Source: Candidatus Aminicenantes bacterium UBA876 (GTDB taxonomy: Bacteria; Acidobacteriota; Aminicenantia; UBA2199). Taken from it: a stretch of DNA of 24,139 nt. Under the pieces are notes generated by a model. It was not told the origin of the DNA. It ran no database searches and was given only the letters and a program-made list of their open reading frames with translations. The translations under genes and the position numbers were made by a program. The stretch lies in the NCBI GenBank assembly GCA_002294665.1, contig DBFQ01000021.1, positions 32,172 through 56,310 on the forward strand, read 5' to 3'. This document shows positions 1-6,417 of the stretch, in pieces. Within the stretch, counting starts at the first letter, position 1. Every line of letters begins with the position of its first letter.

Positions 1-1237
1 AAAGGGGTCGTTTCAAAAAAGCGCGGGCGTAGTTCAGATCCAGCAGGCGCCGATTGCGGTCGAAAAGCTGCGCCCCCAGCCGCACCAGGCGTCGCCCGGA
101 ACGGGAATGATCCCGCCAGAGGGCGCCGCCGGTGTTGCGGATGTCCACCGCAACCTCGGTTTCTTTGCCGGCATAGGCGGCCACATTTCCGCGTGGGGGC
201 CGGATCCGCGCCAGGTAACGCTTGCCGGCAATGGCGTTGCCGATCTGGCTCGTGTCCCAGATTTCATTGCGAATCCGCTTCCACGCGCGGCTGTTGCGCT
301 GGAAACGTCGCGAAAATGCTTCCGCGGGGTGATCGGTGATCTCCCAGGTCAGCCGATCCACGCCGATTTCTGCGGCCAGGCGTCTGGCCTTCTGCATCTG
401 CGCTTGCGAATCATTCCAGCGAAACAGGATGTAGCGCCAGTTGATAAACGGCACTTCATCACCCGTACGGTCCCGCTGGGCGACAAAATCAGACATGATC
501 TGCAACACACGCCTGAAATCACCTCCGCAACGGTATTTCACATAGGTTTCCGCATCGGCTCCATCCACGCTGAACGTGATTTCATCCATGCCGGAAGCGA
601 CCAGGCGCGCTGTTTTTTCCGGCGTCAGCATCAATCCATTGGTACTGGTGTAAAGGTAAACATGGGGATAACTGGATTTGACATACTCGATCATGTCCAC
701 GGCCTGGGGGTGCATGAAGGGATCGCCGTAATTAAAGAAATCCAGCCGGATCAGTTCCGGGCCGACCTCATCCATCAGGCGCTTGAACGCGTCCAGCGGG
801 AACCGCAGCCGCCTGCGGGTGCGTTCGATACCGGATTCACGATTGCAAACCGCGCGAAAGCAGGACAGGTTGCACTGGATCGTGGGTTCAAAAAATATTC
901 GCGGGATGCGCTCTTGGAATTCTTCCCGCTGTGGAGGCTTTTCGCCGGGAGCCAGAATCCGCTTCAGGCCGCATTCGTCGCAGAAACAGCAATGCCCCTG
1001 GTTGAGATCATGCCGGATCCGGCGTACCAGGGCTGAATTCCAGATCTCTTTCAGCGACTGCCGTTCCAGGTCGCCGACCGGCCGCAGGCCGTAGGGATCC
1101 GCGCAGCCGCACACCACTTTGCCGTCACACAGCACGACCAGCTGGTTGAAGATCCAGTCACAGGTGAAACGATAATCACGCGAGCATTCGTGGAAAACCA
1201 CCGCTTCCGGGACAGGCGCATCTGGACACATGTGCAT
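1..1237 (-). CDS. Radical SAM protein with N-terminal SPASM-like domain (3' end outside window)
   Basis: Reading the minus strand from ATG 1237 gives 412 codons open to the window edge, so the C-terminus is missing. Residues about 26-90 look like a SPASM iron-sulphur domain: Cys26, 37, 43 and 45, then a Gly-Asp-Leu ... Lys-Glu-Ile-Trp-Asn stretch, then Cys83, 84, 86 and 89. The radical SAM core follows, with Cys122, Cys126 and Cys131 (CX3CX4C rather than the usual CX3CX2C), a NYGDPF element in place of GGEP, and a TSTNG strand. The last 75 residues resemble a beta-sandwich (NTGGALW ... VRLGAQL). Family knowledge: such enzymes cleave S-adenosylmethionine to make a radical; the substrate here is unknown. 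The second ATG at 1231 is an alternative start, since a TATTTT box ends 7 nt before it. The gene is divergent from pgsA. I am confident of the fold but not of a specific function. Confidence 0.85.
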   Translation of the reverse strand, partial: MHMCPDAPVPEAVVFHECSRDYRFTCDWIFNQLVVLCDGKVVCGCADPYGLRPVGDLERQSLKEIWNSALVRRIRHDLNQGHCCFCDECGLKRILAPGEKPPQREEFQERIPRIFFEPTIQCNLSCFRAVCNRESGIERTRRRLRFPLDAFKRLMDEVGPELIRLDFFNYGDPFMHPQAVDMIEYVKSSYPHVYLYTSTNGLMLTPEKTARLVASGMDEITFSVDGADAETYVKYRCGGDFRRVLQIMSDFVAQRDRTGDEVPFINWRYILFRWNDSQAQMQKARRLAAEIGVDRLTWEITDHPAEAFSRRFQRNSRAWKRIRNEIWDTSQIGNAIAGKRYLARIRPPRGNVAAYAGKETEVAVDIRNTGGALWRDHSRSGRRLVRLGAQLFDRNRRLLDLNYARAFLKRPL

Positions 1238-1280
1238 AAAAATAGCAGAAAGCGGCGCAGTCGGCAAGCTGCGCGGGTTC

Positions 1281-1309
1281 TTGATTTTTACCCGCGAATC
1301 GGTTATTTT
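1281..1309 (+). promoter_or_regulatory. Sigma70-type promoter of the pgsA operon
   Basis: TTGATT at 1281-1286, a 17-nt spacer and TATTTT at 1304-1309. The -10 box ends 6 nt before the pgsA ATG, so the expected transcript start is the A of the start codon. Inference from sequence only. Confidence 0.5.
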
Positions 1310-1315
1310 CAGGGC

Positions 1316-1867
1316 ATGAATCGGGTATTGACGCTCCCCAACATGCTCAGCAGTTTGCGAATGTGCCTGATTCCGCTGGTTTTTTACTGGATTCTCAACA
1401 GCAATTCCACCAACCACCCCTGGCTGCTTGCCGTGTTTGCATTTGCGCTGGGGCTGGATTTCCTGGATGGATACCTGGCGCGAAGATTTTCCCAGGAATC
1501 GGAACTGGGAAAGATTCTCGACCCGCTGGCCGACAAGCTGCTGACCTTGTTTTCCATTGCGGCGCTGACGATTGTCAGTGATTTTCCTTTATGGGTCACG
1601 ATTCCGGTAGTCACCCGCGATCTGATTATCCTGCTGGCTTCATCGGTGATGTACCGGCAAAAACACCTGGTGAAGGGATCCATCGCCCTGGGAAAAATCA
1701 CCTTTTTCCTCATCAGCCTGTTGATCTTCGTATACATCATCGATCTCAACCCGGCATTCAATCTGGGCGTGATCAAGCGGTTTTTCGCGCTGACGTCCCT
1801 GGCTTTCGTGGTCTGGTCGTTCGACGAGTATTTCCTCGTCTACCAGAGGGTGAAAAAGAATGGCTGA
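1316..1867 (+). CDS. pgsA: CDP-alcohol phosphatidyltransferase (phosphatidylglycerophosphate synthase-like)
   Basis: This is a 183-residue integral membrane enzyme. It carries the complete CDP-alcohol phosphotransferase signature DGX2ARX8GX3DX3D (DGYLARRF ... GKILDPLAD) after the first two hydrophobic segments, and several further membrane helices follow. The family transfers a phosphatidyl group from CDP-diacylglycerol to an alcohol. The size and sequence fit PgsA, which makes phosphatidylglycerol phosphate from glycerol-3-phosphate, but another alcohol acceptor cannot be excluded. The start at 1316 is chosen because the upstream ATG at 1190 would add 42 non-conserved residues and run into the divergent gene. 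No convincing ribosome binding site precedes the ATG, and a -10-like box lies 6 nt upstream. The 3' end overlaps the response regulator by 8 nt, which suggests translational coupling. Confidence 0.87.
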   Translation: MNRVLTLPNMLSSLRMCLIPLVFYWILNSNSTNHPWLLAVFAFALGLDFLDGYLARRFSQESELGKILDPLADKLLTLFSIAALTIVSDFPLWVTIPVVTRDLIILLASSVMYRQKHLVKGSIALGKITFFLISLLIFVYIIDLNPAFNLGVIKRFFALTSLAFVVWSFDEYFLVYQRVKKNG

Positions 1868-2225
1868 ACACAGCATATTGATCGTCGAAGACGATGCGGA
1901 AATTCAGAAGATGCTATGCCGTTTTCTCCAGGACCAGGGATACCGGGTCCGTTCCGCAAGCAACGGCGCGGAAGCGCTGGACCTGCTGGAAACGGAAGTA
2001 CCCGACCTTTTGATCAGCGACCTGCTGCTGCCCGGCGAACACGGTCTGGATCTGGTGCGCGCGGTCAAGCAGAGATGGTTTATTCCCACCATCGTCCTGT
2101 CGGGAATTTATGCCCGCAGAGAGATCGATCCGGTCATGCAGGCTGAGTTCGTGGAGGCCTTTTTTGAAAAGCCCGTGGACCTGAAGAAACTGCTGGAGAA
2201 GATCGTTCAACTTCTGAATGGATGA
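1860..2225 (+). CDS. Single-domain response regulator (CheY-like receiver)
   Basis: A 121-residue stand-alone receiver domain. The acidic pocket is Asp11-Asp12, the phospho-acceptor is Asp54 (LLISDLLLP), the switch residue is Ser81 (VLSG), and the conserved Lys is Lys104 in FFEKPVD. There is no output domain, so it probably acts by protein-protein contact like CheY/Spo0F or as part of a phosphorelay. No histidine kinase is encoded in the window. The start overlaps the end of pgsA by 8 nt and its own end overlaps the next gene by 8 nt, so all three are probably co-translated. A GAGGG element lies about 11 nt upstream. The pathway it controls cannot be read from the sequence. Confidence 0.9.
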   Translation: MAEHSILIVEDDAEIQKMLCRFLQDQGYRVRSASNGAEALDLLETEVPDLLISDLLLPGEHGLDLVRAVKQRWFIPTIVLSGIYARREIDPVMQAEFVEAFFEKPVDLKKLLEKIVQLLNG

Positions 2226-3141
2226 ACGCTGGTTTTCCCTGAACCGGTTTTTCCGCCAGCGCTTCGGCGCCAGGATCCGCAAAATCCCCCTGAACGCCGG
2301 ATTCAGTTGCCCAAACCGTGACGGCAGCCTCGATACCCGGGGTTGCATCTATTGCGATGCCTATGGTTCGGGCCCGCTGCTGCCCGCGCCGGAGCCGGTG
2401 GAAAACCAGATCAGCACGTACATCCGGCGCCACCCGCAGGCCCAGTTCATGGCCTATTTCCAGGCGTTTTCCAATACCTATGCGCCCCCCGGCGTCCTGC
2501 GCGACCGCTATGGCAGCGCCTTGCGCTTTCCAGAGGTCCGGGGAATCTTTATCGGCACCCGTCCGGATTGCATCAACGCCGAAGTGATTGATGTGCTGAA
2601 CGAATTGTCGCGCCGGACCTACGTCTGCGTCGAACTGGGGCTGCAATCGATCCATGACCGCAGCCTGAAATTTCTGAATCGCCACCACGATTACGCGCAG
2701 TTTCTGCAGGCATACGATCGGCTTCAGGCTCACAGGATCGATGTGGTGGTGCATTTGATCCTCGGCATTCCGGGTGAAACGCAGGATATGATGCAAGCCA
2801 CCATTCAGGAGATGAACCGCCTGAAACCCCGCGGGATCAAGTTGCACATGCTGCACGTGCTGCGCAACACCCAACTGGAATCCATGTATCGCCGGGGCGG
2901 AATCACGCTGTTCTGCCGCGAGGACTACGTGCGGCTGGTTGCTGACCTGCTGGAAGAGCTGGATCCGGACATCGTGATTCACCGCTTGACCGGGGAAAGA
3001 AATCGTGAACTCTTCGTCGCCCCGGACTGGGCCCTGCAGAAAGCCGACACTCTCAACCGGATTCAACGCGAGATGATCCGGCGCGATACCTGGCAGGGCA
3101 AAAACCGCGGCGCGCCGCGGCCGCTTTTACCCAATACCTGA
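2218..3141 (+). CDS. yhcC: YhcC/TIGR01212-family radical SAM protein
   Basis: A 307-residue protein with the family's characteristic cluster motif CPNRDGSLDTRGCIYC (Cys31, Cys43, Cys46; spacing CX11CX2C), the same spacing as E. coli YhcC. It also has the family blocks AYFQAFSNTYAP, GTRPDCI, ELGLQSIHD, HLILGIPGE and GIKLHMLHVL, and a C-terminal IHRLTGER ... LFVAPDW block. It is expected to bind a 4Fe-4S cluster and S-adenosylmethionine in the cytoplasm. The biological substrate of this family was not established as far as I know. It is the last gene of the pgsA operon, and its start overlaps the response regulator by 8 nt. Its 3' end carries a perfect 16-bp GC palindrome and faces the convergent dipeptidase gene 7 nt away. 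Confidence 0.88.
   Translation: MDERWFSLNRFFRQRFGARIRKIPLNAGFSCPNRDGSLDTRGCIYCDAYGSGPLLPAPEPVENQISTYIRRHPQAQFMAYFQAFSNTYAPPGVLRDRYGSALRFPEVRGIFIGTRPDCINAEVIDVLNELSRRTYVCVELGLQSIHDRSLKFLNRHHDYAQFLQAYDRLQAHRIDVVVHLILGIPGETQDMMQATIQEMNRLKPRGIKLHMLHVLRNTQLESMYRRGGITLFCREDYVRLVADLLEELDPDIVIHRLTGERNRELFVAPDWALQKADTLNRIQREMIRRDTWQGKNRGAPRPLLPNT
3107..3128 (+). terminator. Possible terminator within the 3' end of the YhcC-like gene
   Basis: GCGGC at 3107-3111 can pair with GCCGC at 3120-3124, followed by TTTT at 3125-3128. The region also holds the perfect palindrome CCGCGGCGCGCCGCGG (3105-3120). The T run is short and the hairpin lies inside coding sequence, so this is tentative. Its position at a convergent gene pair supports it. 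Confidence 0.3.
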
Positions 3142-3148
3142 TCCCGGT

Positions 3149-4774
3149 TTACTCTTTGCTTTCTTCCGGTACCGCCAGGAACTCTTTGCTCTCTTCGGCG
3201 ATGCGCCGGTACCAGTCCTGCGGATACCCGGGATGGGTCACGTTGCCCTGGGTATCGCGCACATTTCCGTCCAGGTACTTGACCAGCAGCGATTCACCGA
3301 GTTTGCGCCAGGTAGCGATTGTTTTTTCAGCGCAGGAAACGCTGTAGCGGGTCAGGTATTCGCGCGCGTTGCGCGGGGAATCCGCGTACAGCAGGCGCGC
3401 CGCCTGGTCAACCGCGTTGATCTCCTCCAGAAAGCCGCCCTCAAGGCGTTGCTGCTCGGTTTTGATGTCGCGGATCATATCGGAATAGCGCAGATAGGCG
3501 TAGTTGGATACGAAATTGAATACCCAGAACGCCGATTCCCAGGTGAAATGCTGAAAATCACCCGTGCCGACCGCATACGCGTGCGGCACATCGAGTATGC
3601 CGCAATACATCGGTACGTAAACACAGCTGTTCGTGTCATCAACCGCGAACCACAGGATGCCGCCGATGGGATCGGGCAAACCGGCACGCGCCTGAGACAC
3701 AAACGAAAAACCGGTCTGCTGCGTGGCCGTGGAACGCTCATTGAAATAGGTTTTGCCGTCCACTTTCCAGGTCAGCGGCCGCCAGCGATAGGGACAGGCA
3801 TACGGCCCGGCGCCGATGCCCTGGCCGAGATCCATGGGGGAATCTTCAAAATGGTCGCGCATCAATTCCATCACGTCCCGCACCGACAATTTGCGTTCCG
3901 GACGGATCCAGAGGGGCAGCGGTTCGGCATCCGGAGTCTTGCCCAGAACGTAGTCCAGAGAAAAATTCTGAGACGGGGCCACGCGGCGGAACATGCTCCA
4001 GACACGCGCTTCACAGAAACGCAGGGCGCCGAAATCGGCGGGAGCGTACGCGTCGGCAAAACTGAATTCACTGTCTTTGCCCGAAAAGTACTTCATTTCC
4101 CGGGCGAATTCGATCACGTCCGCGGCATACAGGCAGTTCTGCGGATCATTCAGGGGAAACTGACGGATGCGCGCCTGGTTGGCATGCGCAGAAACAAAGC
4201 CATCGGGAATGCGGCGCGCCACCCAGACCGCCCCCTTGTGCTTGGGTCCCTTGCCGATCATCTCCAGGATCCAGGCTTCACGGGCATCGGCCACGGAAAA
4301 AGACTCGCCGGAACTGCAATAGCCGTGTTCGGCCACCAGGCCGGTCATCACGCCGATCGCCTCCCGCGCCGTGCGCGCGCGCTGCAGGGCAATGTACATC
4401 AGGCTGCCGTAATCCAGCAGTCCCTCGGGATTGACCAGCTCCCGCCGGCCGCCGTACGTGGTTTCACCGATCACCACCTGGTGTTCGTTCATGTTTCCCA
4501 CCACGGAATAGGTCCGTTCCGCCTGGGGAATGCGTCCAAGGTATTTGCCGGTATCCCACTCCACCACATCCATCATGGTGCCCGGTGCGTATACCGCGGC
4601 GGGCCGGTAATACAATTCTCCATAAAGGACGTGAGAGTCCGCGGCATAGGTTACGATAACCGAACCGTCCACCGCGGCCCCGCGGGTAATCAGAAAATTG
4701 GTGCACCCCGGCAATCCAGTCGAAACCGCCATTATCGCCAATCCAACCAGCAGCGCAATTGCTCGTAATCGCAT
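3149..4774 (-). CDS. Secreted C69-family dipeptidase (PepD-like)
   Basis: A 541-residue N-terminal-nucleophile hydrolase of the C69 dipeptidase family. A hydrophobic signal segment (residues about 4-22) is followed directly by Cys24 in GCTNFLI ... AAVDGSVIVTYAADSH. In this family the Cys exposed after N-terminal cleavage is the nucleophile. Further family-like blocks include GETTYGGR, DAREAWILEMIG and the WRPLTW region. It probably hydrolyses dipeptides in the periplasm or at the cell surface. The start is ATG 4774 because a strong GAGGAGG sits 9 nt upstream; ATG 4792 overlaps that Shine-Dalgarno sequence. LPGC also fits a lipobox, so a lipoprotein reading is possible but would consume the catalytic Cys. 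The C-terminus repeats EESKE twice. It has its own promoter and is convergent with the YhcC-like gene. Confidence 0.87.
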   Translation of the reverse strand: MRLRAIALLVGLAIMAVSTGLPGCTNFLITRGAAVDGSVIVTYAADSHVLYGELYYRPAAVYAPGTMMDVVEWDTGKYLGRIPQAERTYSVVGNMNEHQVVIGETTYGGRRELVNPEGLLDYGSLMYIALQRARTAREAIGVMTGLVAEHGYCSSGESFSVADAREAWILEMIGKGPKHKGAVWVARRIPDGFVSAHANQARIRQFPLNDPQNCLYAADVIEFAREMKYFSGKDSEFSFADAYAPADFGALRFCEARVWSMFRRVAPSQNFSLDYVLGKTPDAEPLPLWIRPERKLSVRDVMELMRDHFEDSPMDLGQGIGAGPYACPYRWRPLTWKVDGKTYFNERSTATQQTGFSFVSQARAGLPDPIGGILWFAVDDTNSCVYVPMYCGILDVPHAYAVGTGDFQHFTWESAFWVFNFVSNYAYLRYSDMIRDIKTEQQRLEGGFLEEINAVDQAARLLYADSPRNAREYLTRYSVSCAEKTIATWRKLGESLLVKYLDGNVRDTQGNVTHPGYPQDWYRRIAEESKEFLAVPEESKE

Positions 4775-4822
4775 ATCCGAACGCCTCCTCATGGTATCGG
4801 GCTGACCCCGATGCTAACGACG

Positions 4823-4851
4823 ATTGTATCCTGCCCGGCCGGGATAGTAAA
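4823..4851 (-). promoter_or_regulatory. Promoter of the C69 dipeptidase gene
   Basis: On the minus strand, TTTACT (4851-4846), a 17-nt spacer and TACAAT (4828-4823). The expected transcript start is near 4816, giving a leader of about 42 nt that carries the GAGGAGG at 4790-4784. This gene therefore has a conventional leader, unlike several neighbours. Confidence 0.5.
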
Positions 4852-4907
4852 CCCATTTAGCGAAAAGTGATAAGGAAACACGGTGATGGCGGAACCTGGA
4901 GTCCGTT

Positions 4908-4975
4908 GATGAAAAAGTCGGCACCGATTCTGAATAAGGAATAAAGAAGAAGGAATAAGGCACGATAATCAATAT
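4908..4975 (+). repeat. Direct repeat copy 1 (68 bp)
   Basis: Identical to 5085-5152 except for one base (G at 4918, A at 5095). Similarity extends imperfectly about 30 bp to the left of each copy. It contains the word GGCACCGATTC and a GGAATAAAGAAGAAGGAATA block. Confidence 0.95.
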
Positions 4976-5005
4976 GGGCAAAAATTGGGGCCGGTGCGGG
5001 AAACA

Positions 5006-5186
5006 CCCTGTAGAACGTAGAAGGTAGAAAGTAGAAAAAAACAAAGCGAAAAAAGCGCGATGATGGGGGAACTTGAGGCTCGGTGATGAAAAAATCGGCA
5101 CCGATTCTGAATAAGGAATAAAGAAGAAGGAATAAGGCACGATAATCAATATCTGCGCTTTTTTCTACCTTCTACGTTCTACAGGG
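5006..5186. repeat. 25-bp inverted repeats enclosing a 181-bp MITE-like unit
   Basis: The left arm 5006-5030 (begins CCCTGTAGAACGTAGAAGG) is a perfect reverse complement of 5162-5186. The whole unit is 181 bp, has no coding capacity and encloses direct repeat copy 2. It resembles a miniature inverted-repeat element or a dispersed palindromic repeat. I see no clear target-site duplication. Confidence 0.7.
5085..5152 (+). repeat. Direct repeat copy 2 (68 bp)
   Basis: Second copy of the 68-bp repeat, 177 bp downstream of the first. In this copy AATCGGCACCGATT forms a perfect small palindrome; the base change in copy 1 disrupts it. It lies between the two arms of the 25-bp inverted repeat. Confidence 0.95.
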
Positions 5187-5204
5187 CGGCTACGGGGGCC
5201 GCCC
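5184..5204. repeat. GC-rich hairpin, dispersed palindromic repeat type
   Basis: GGGCGGC (5184-5190) pairs with GCCGCCC (5198-5204) around a TACGGGG loop. Read on the minus strand it begins GTAGGGGCGGCCCCCGTAG, a word type I recall as common in intergenic repeats of many environmental bacteria. It overlaps the right inverted-repeat arm by 3 bp. Confidence 0.65.
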
Positions 5205-5244
5205 CTACGCCTGCCACCTGTCACCTTTTTTCAACTTCTTCCCT

Positions 5245-5292
5245 CTTCAACTCTTCAACTCTTCAACTCTTCAACTCTTCAACTTTCCAACT
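5245..5292. repeat. Tandem array of the 8-mer CTTCAACT
   Basis: Five perfect copies of CTTCAACT (5245-5284) and one degenerate copy (5285-5292), ending 4 nt from the stop codon of the cNMP gene. Such an array can vary in copy number by slippage. Confidence 0.95.
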
Positions 5293-5296
5293 TTAT

Positions 5297-5776
5297 TTAT
5301 ATCCACCGCGCCAGATTGATAAAGGTCTTCAGTTTCAGGTCGGTTTCGCGCAGGCGACTGGAAAGCGTGCGCGCCAGCTTCATGAGGATGCGCACGCCGC
5401 AACCGGGGTGCTTTTCGATATCGGCAAGAAAGTCTTCGCGGCTGATTTCCAATAACACCACCGGGGTGTGGGCGATCGCGGTGGCGGTACGTGGGAGTTC
5501 TTCCAGCAAGGCCATTTCACCAAAAACCATCCCGGATTTGAGCAGAATCAGGGCTTCTTCGGAATCGGCGTCCGGTTTCTGCGAAATCCTCACCGTGCCG
5601 GAAGCCACAATCATCATCGATGTGCCGGCGTCGCCTTCGGAAAAGATCACGGCTTCGGCATCGTACTTTCGCTCCCTGAAAAGGTTTTCCAGACGGGACA
5701 CATCGGGTGCGTCCAGGTCGGAAAAGATTTCAAGCTGGCGCAACATCTGCATACGGTCGGGGCTTGTTTCACTCAT
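5297..5776 (-). CDS. Stand-alone cyclic nucleotide-binding domain protein
   Basis: A 159-residue Crp/PKA-type cyclic nucleotide-binding domain. The phosphate-binding cassette is residues 85-100, FGEMALLEELPRTATA, with Gly86, Glu87, Arg96 and Thr97 in the places that bind the cyclic nucleotide phosphate in CRP. There is no helix-turn-helix, kinase or channel domain after it, so it is not a transcription factor itself. It probably senses cAMP or cGMP and acts through a partner. ATG 5776 is preceded by no Shine-Dalgarno sequence, but TATAAT ends 6 nt before it. Met9 and Met11 are possible alternative starts. It is divergent from the pseudopilin-like gene. The partner or process cannot be read from the window. 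Confidence 0.85.
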   Translation of the reverse strand: MSETSPDRMQMLRQLEIFSDLDAPDVSRLENLFRERKYDAEAVIFSEGDAGTSMMIVASGTVRISQKPDADSEEALILLKSGMVFGEMALLEELPRTATAIAHTPVVLLEISREDFLADIEKHPGCGVRILMKLARTLSSRLRETDLKLKTFINLARWI

Positions 5777-5782
5777 GAATCC

Positions 5783-5812
5783 ATTATAGCATGGACGAAT
5801 TCAGAGTTTGAA
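5783..5812 (-). promoter_or_regulatory. Promoter of the cNMP-binding gene
   Basis: On the minus strand, a perfect TATAAT at 5788-5783 with a weaker TTCAAA at 5812-5807, spacer 18. Six nt (GGATTC) separate the -10 box from the ATG, so the predicted transcript begins at the start codon. Confidence 0.55.
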
Positions 5813-6010
5813 TGCGCACCGAACCCGCTCCGGATTCCTTTCAAGGATTGTCGCGAGAGGGCGGCGATGGTTATCGTGAGTAGACATGCAGAGCGGAATT
5901 CTTTGCCGGCATAACCGCGCCAGGGCTGAAAAGGATGAACGGGCATCCCACCGCCATATCGGCCATATCCGCCATTGGGCAGATCGTTGTCAGAAATTCC
6001 GGCCGTAAAA
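5813..6010. other. Divergent intergenic region, no recognised feature
   Basis: About 200 bp between the two divergent promoters. I see only a short direct repeat (GCCATATC near 5960-5975) and weak inverted repeats. A 40-codon open frame (5886-6008) has no support. Confidence 0.5.
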
Positions 6011-6039
6011 TTGGATTTTTTTTTCTTCTGGGATAAAAT
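6011..6039 (+). promoter_or_regulatory. Promoter of the pseudopilin-like/EIIA pair
   Basis: TTGGAT at 6011-6016, a 17-nt spacer and TAAAAT at 6034-6039. Exactly 6 nt (ATCCGC) separate the -10 box from the ATG at 6046, predicting a leaderless transcript. Confidence 0.55.
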
Positions 6040-6045
6040 ATCCGC

Positions 6046-6417
6046 ATGAGAGGCTTGATATTGGGTTTGCTGATCGTGGTATTAATCGCCGGCTTGATGT
6101 ACACCCTGCGTGACAAGGATGGGGAAACCATCGTGGAGCAGAAAGTCAATCGCACCCATGAAGCCAACATCATGCTGCTGAACACGACATTTGTACGTAT
6201 CCGCGAGGCTTTGAACACCTACTTTATCGATCATGGCGAATATCCCGAGATTCTTGATTTACTGGTTCCGGATTATATCCGCAATCCCCGGGAAATCCAC
6301 GATCCCTGGAACATGCCCTTGCGGTTGGAACGCGACGAAACCCTGACAACCGTGATTCGTTCCGCCGGTCCGGACAATCAATGGCATACGGGTGATGACA
6401 TCCGGAGGGAAATCTGA
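6046..6417 (+). CDS. GspG-like pseudopilin-fold protein without a prepilin signal
   Basis: A 123-residue protein with one N-terminal membrane helix (residues about 3-20) and a soluble domain predicted to face the periplasm. The C-terminal half has the type II secretion major-pseudopilin pattern: a long helix with YFIDHGEYP, then DPWNMPLRL, and an aspartate-rich loop SAGPDNQWHTGDD like the calcium loop of GspG. The N-terminus lacks the G/FTLIE prepilin-peptidase site, so it is probably anchored rather than assembled into a pilus. No other secretion genes are nearby. The start has no Shine-Dalgarno sequence and sits 6 nt after a TAAAAT box. It overlaps the EIIA gene by 1 nt (TGATG). The role is unknown. 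Confidence 0.75.
   Translation: MRGLILGLLIVVLIAGLMYTLRDKDGETIVEQKVNRTHEANIMLLNTTFVRIREALNTYFIDHGEYPEILDLLVPDYIRNPREIHDPWNMPLRLERDETLTTVIRSAGPDNQWHTGDDIRREI

Larger units (their letters stand above)
4829..5296. repeat. Gene-free repeat island
   Basis: This stretch between the dipeptidase promoter and the cNMP gene has no credible gene. It holds two direct repeats (4908-4975, 5085-5152), a 25-bp inverted repeat pair (5006-5030, 5162-5186), a GC hairpin (5184-5204) and an 8-bp tandem array (5245-5292). The composition is purine-rich on one strand, with many GTAGAA and GAAGGAATA words, quite unlike the flanking genes. The only open frame of any length (minus, 4814-5149) is a translation of the repeats. 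Confidence 0.85.

Noticed and set aside
107..1036. Plus-strand open frame of 309 codons
   Set aside because: Antisense to the radical SAM gene, whose cysteine motifs and secondary elements are clear on the minus strand.
1190..1315. N-terminal extension of pgsA from ATG 1190
   Set aside because: The 42 extra residues are basic and unlike the family, and they overlap the start of the divergent gene. ATG 1316 has a promoter in register.
3233..4768. Plus-strand open frame of 511 codons opposite the C69 dipeptidase
   Set aside because: Antisense shadow. The minus-strand product has a signal peptide, the family nucleophile region, a strong Shine-Dalgarno sequence and a promoter.
4814..5149. Minus-strand open frame of 111 codons
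   Set aside because: It is a translation of the repeat island; its internal peptide repeat (YSFFFIPYSESVP) mirrors the 68-bp DNA repeat.
4908..5152. Possible CRISPR array
   Set aside because: Only two copies of a 68-bp repeat with a spacer of over 100 bp, and no cas genes. Repeat and spacer sizes do not fit.
5886..6008. Forty-codon plus-strand frame in the divergent region
   Set aside because: No ribosome binding site, no hydrophobic or domain pattern, unusual His/Arg content, and it ends just before the real promoter.
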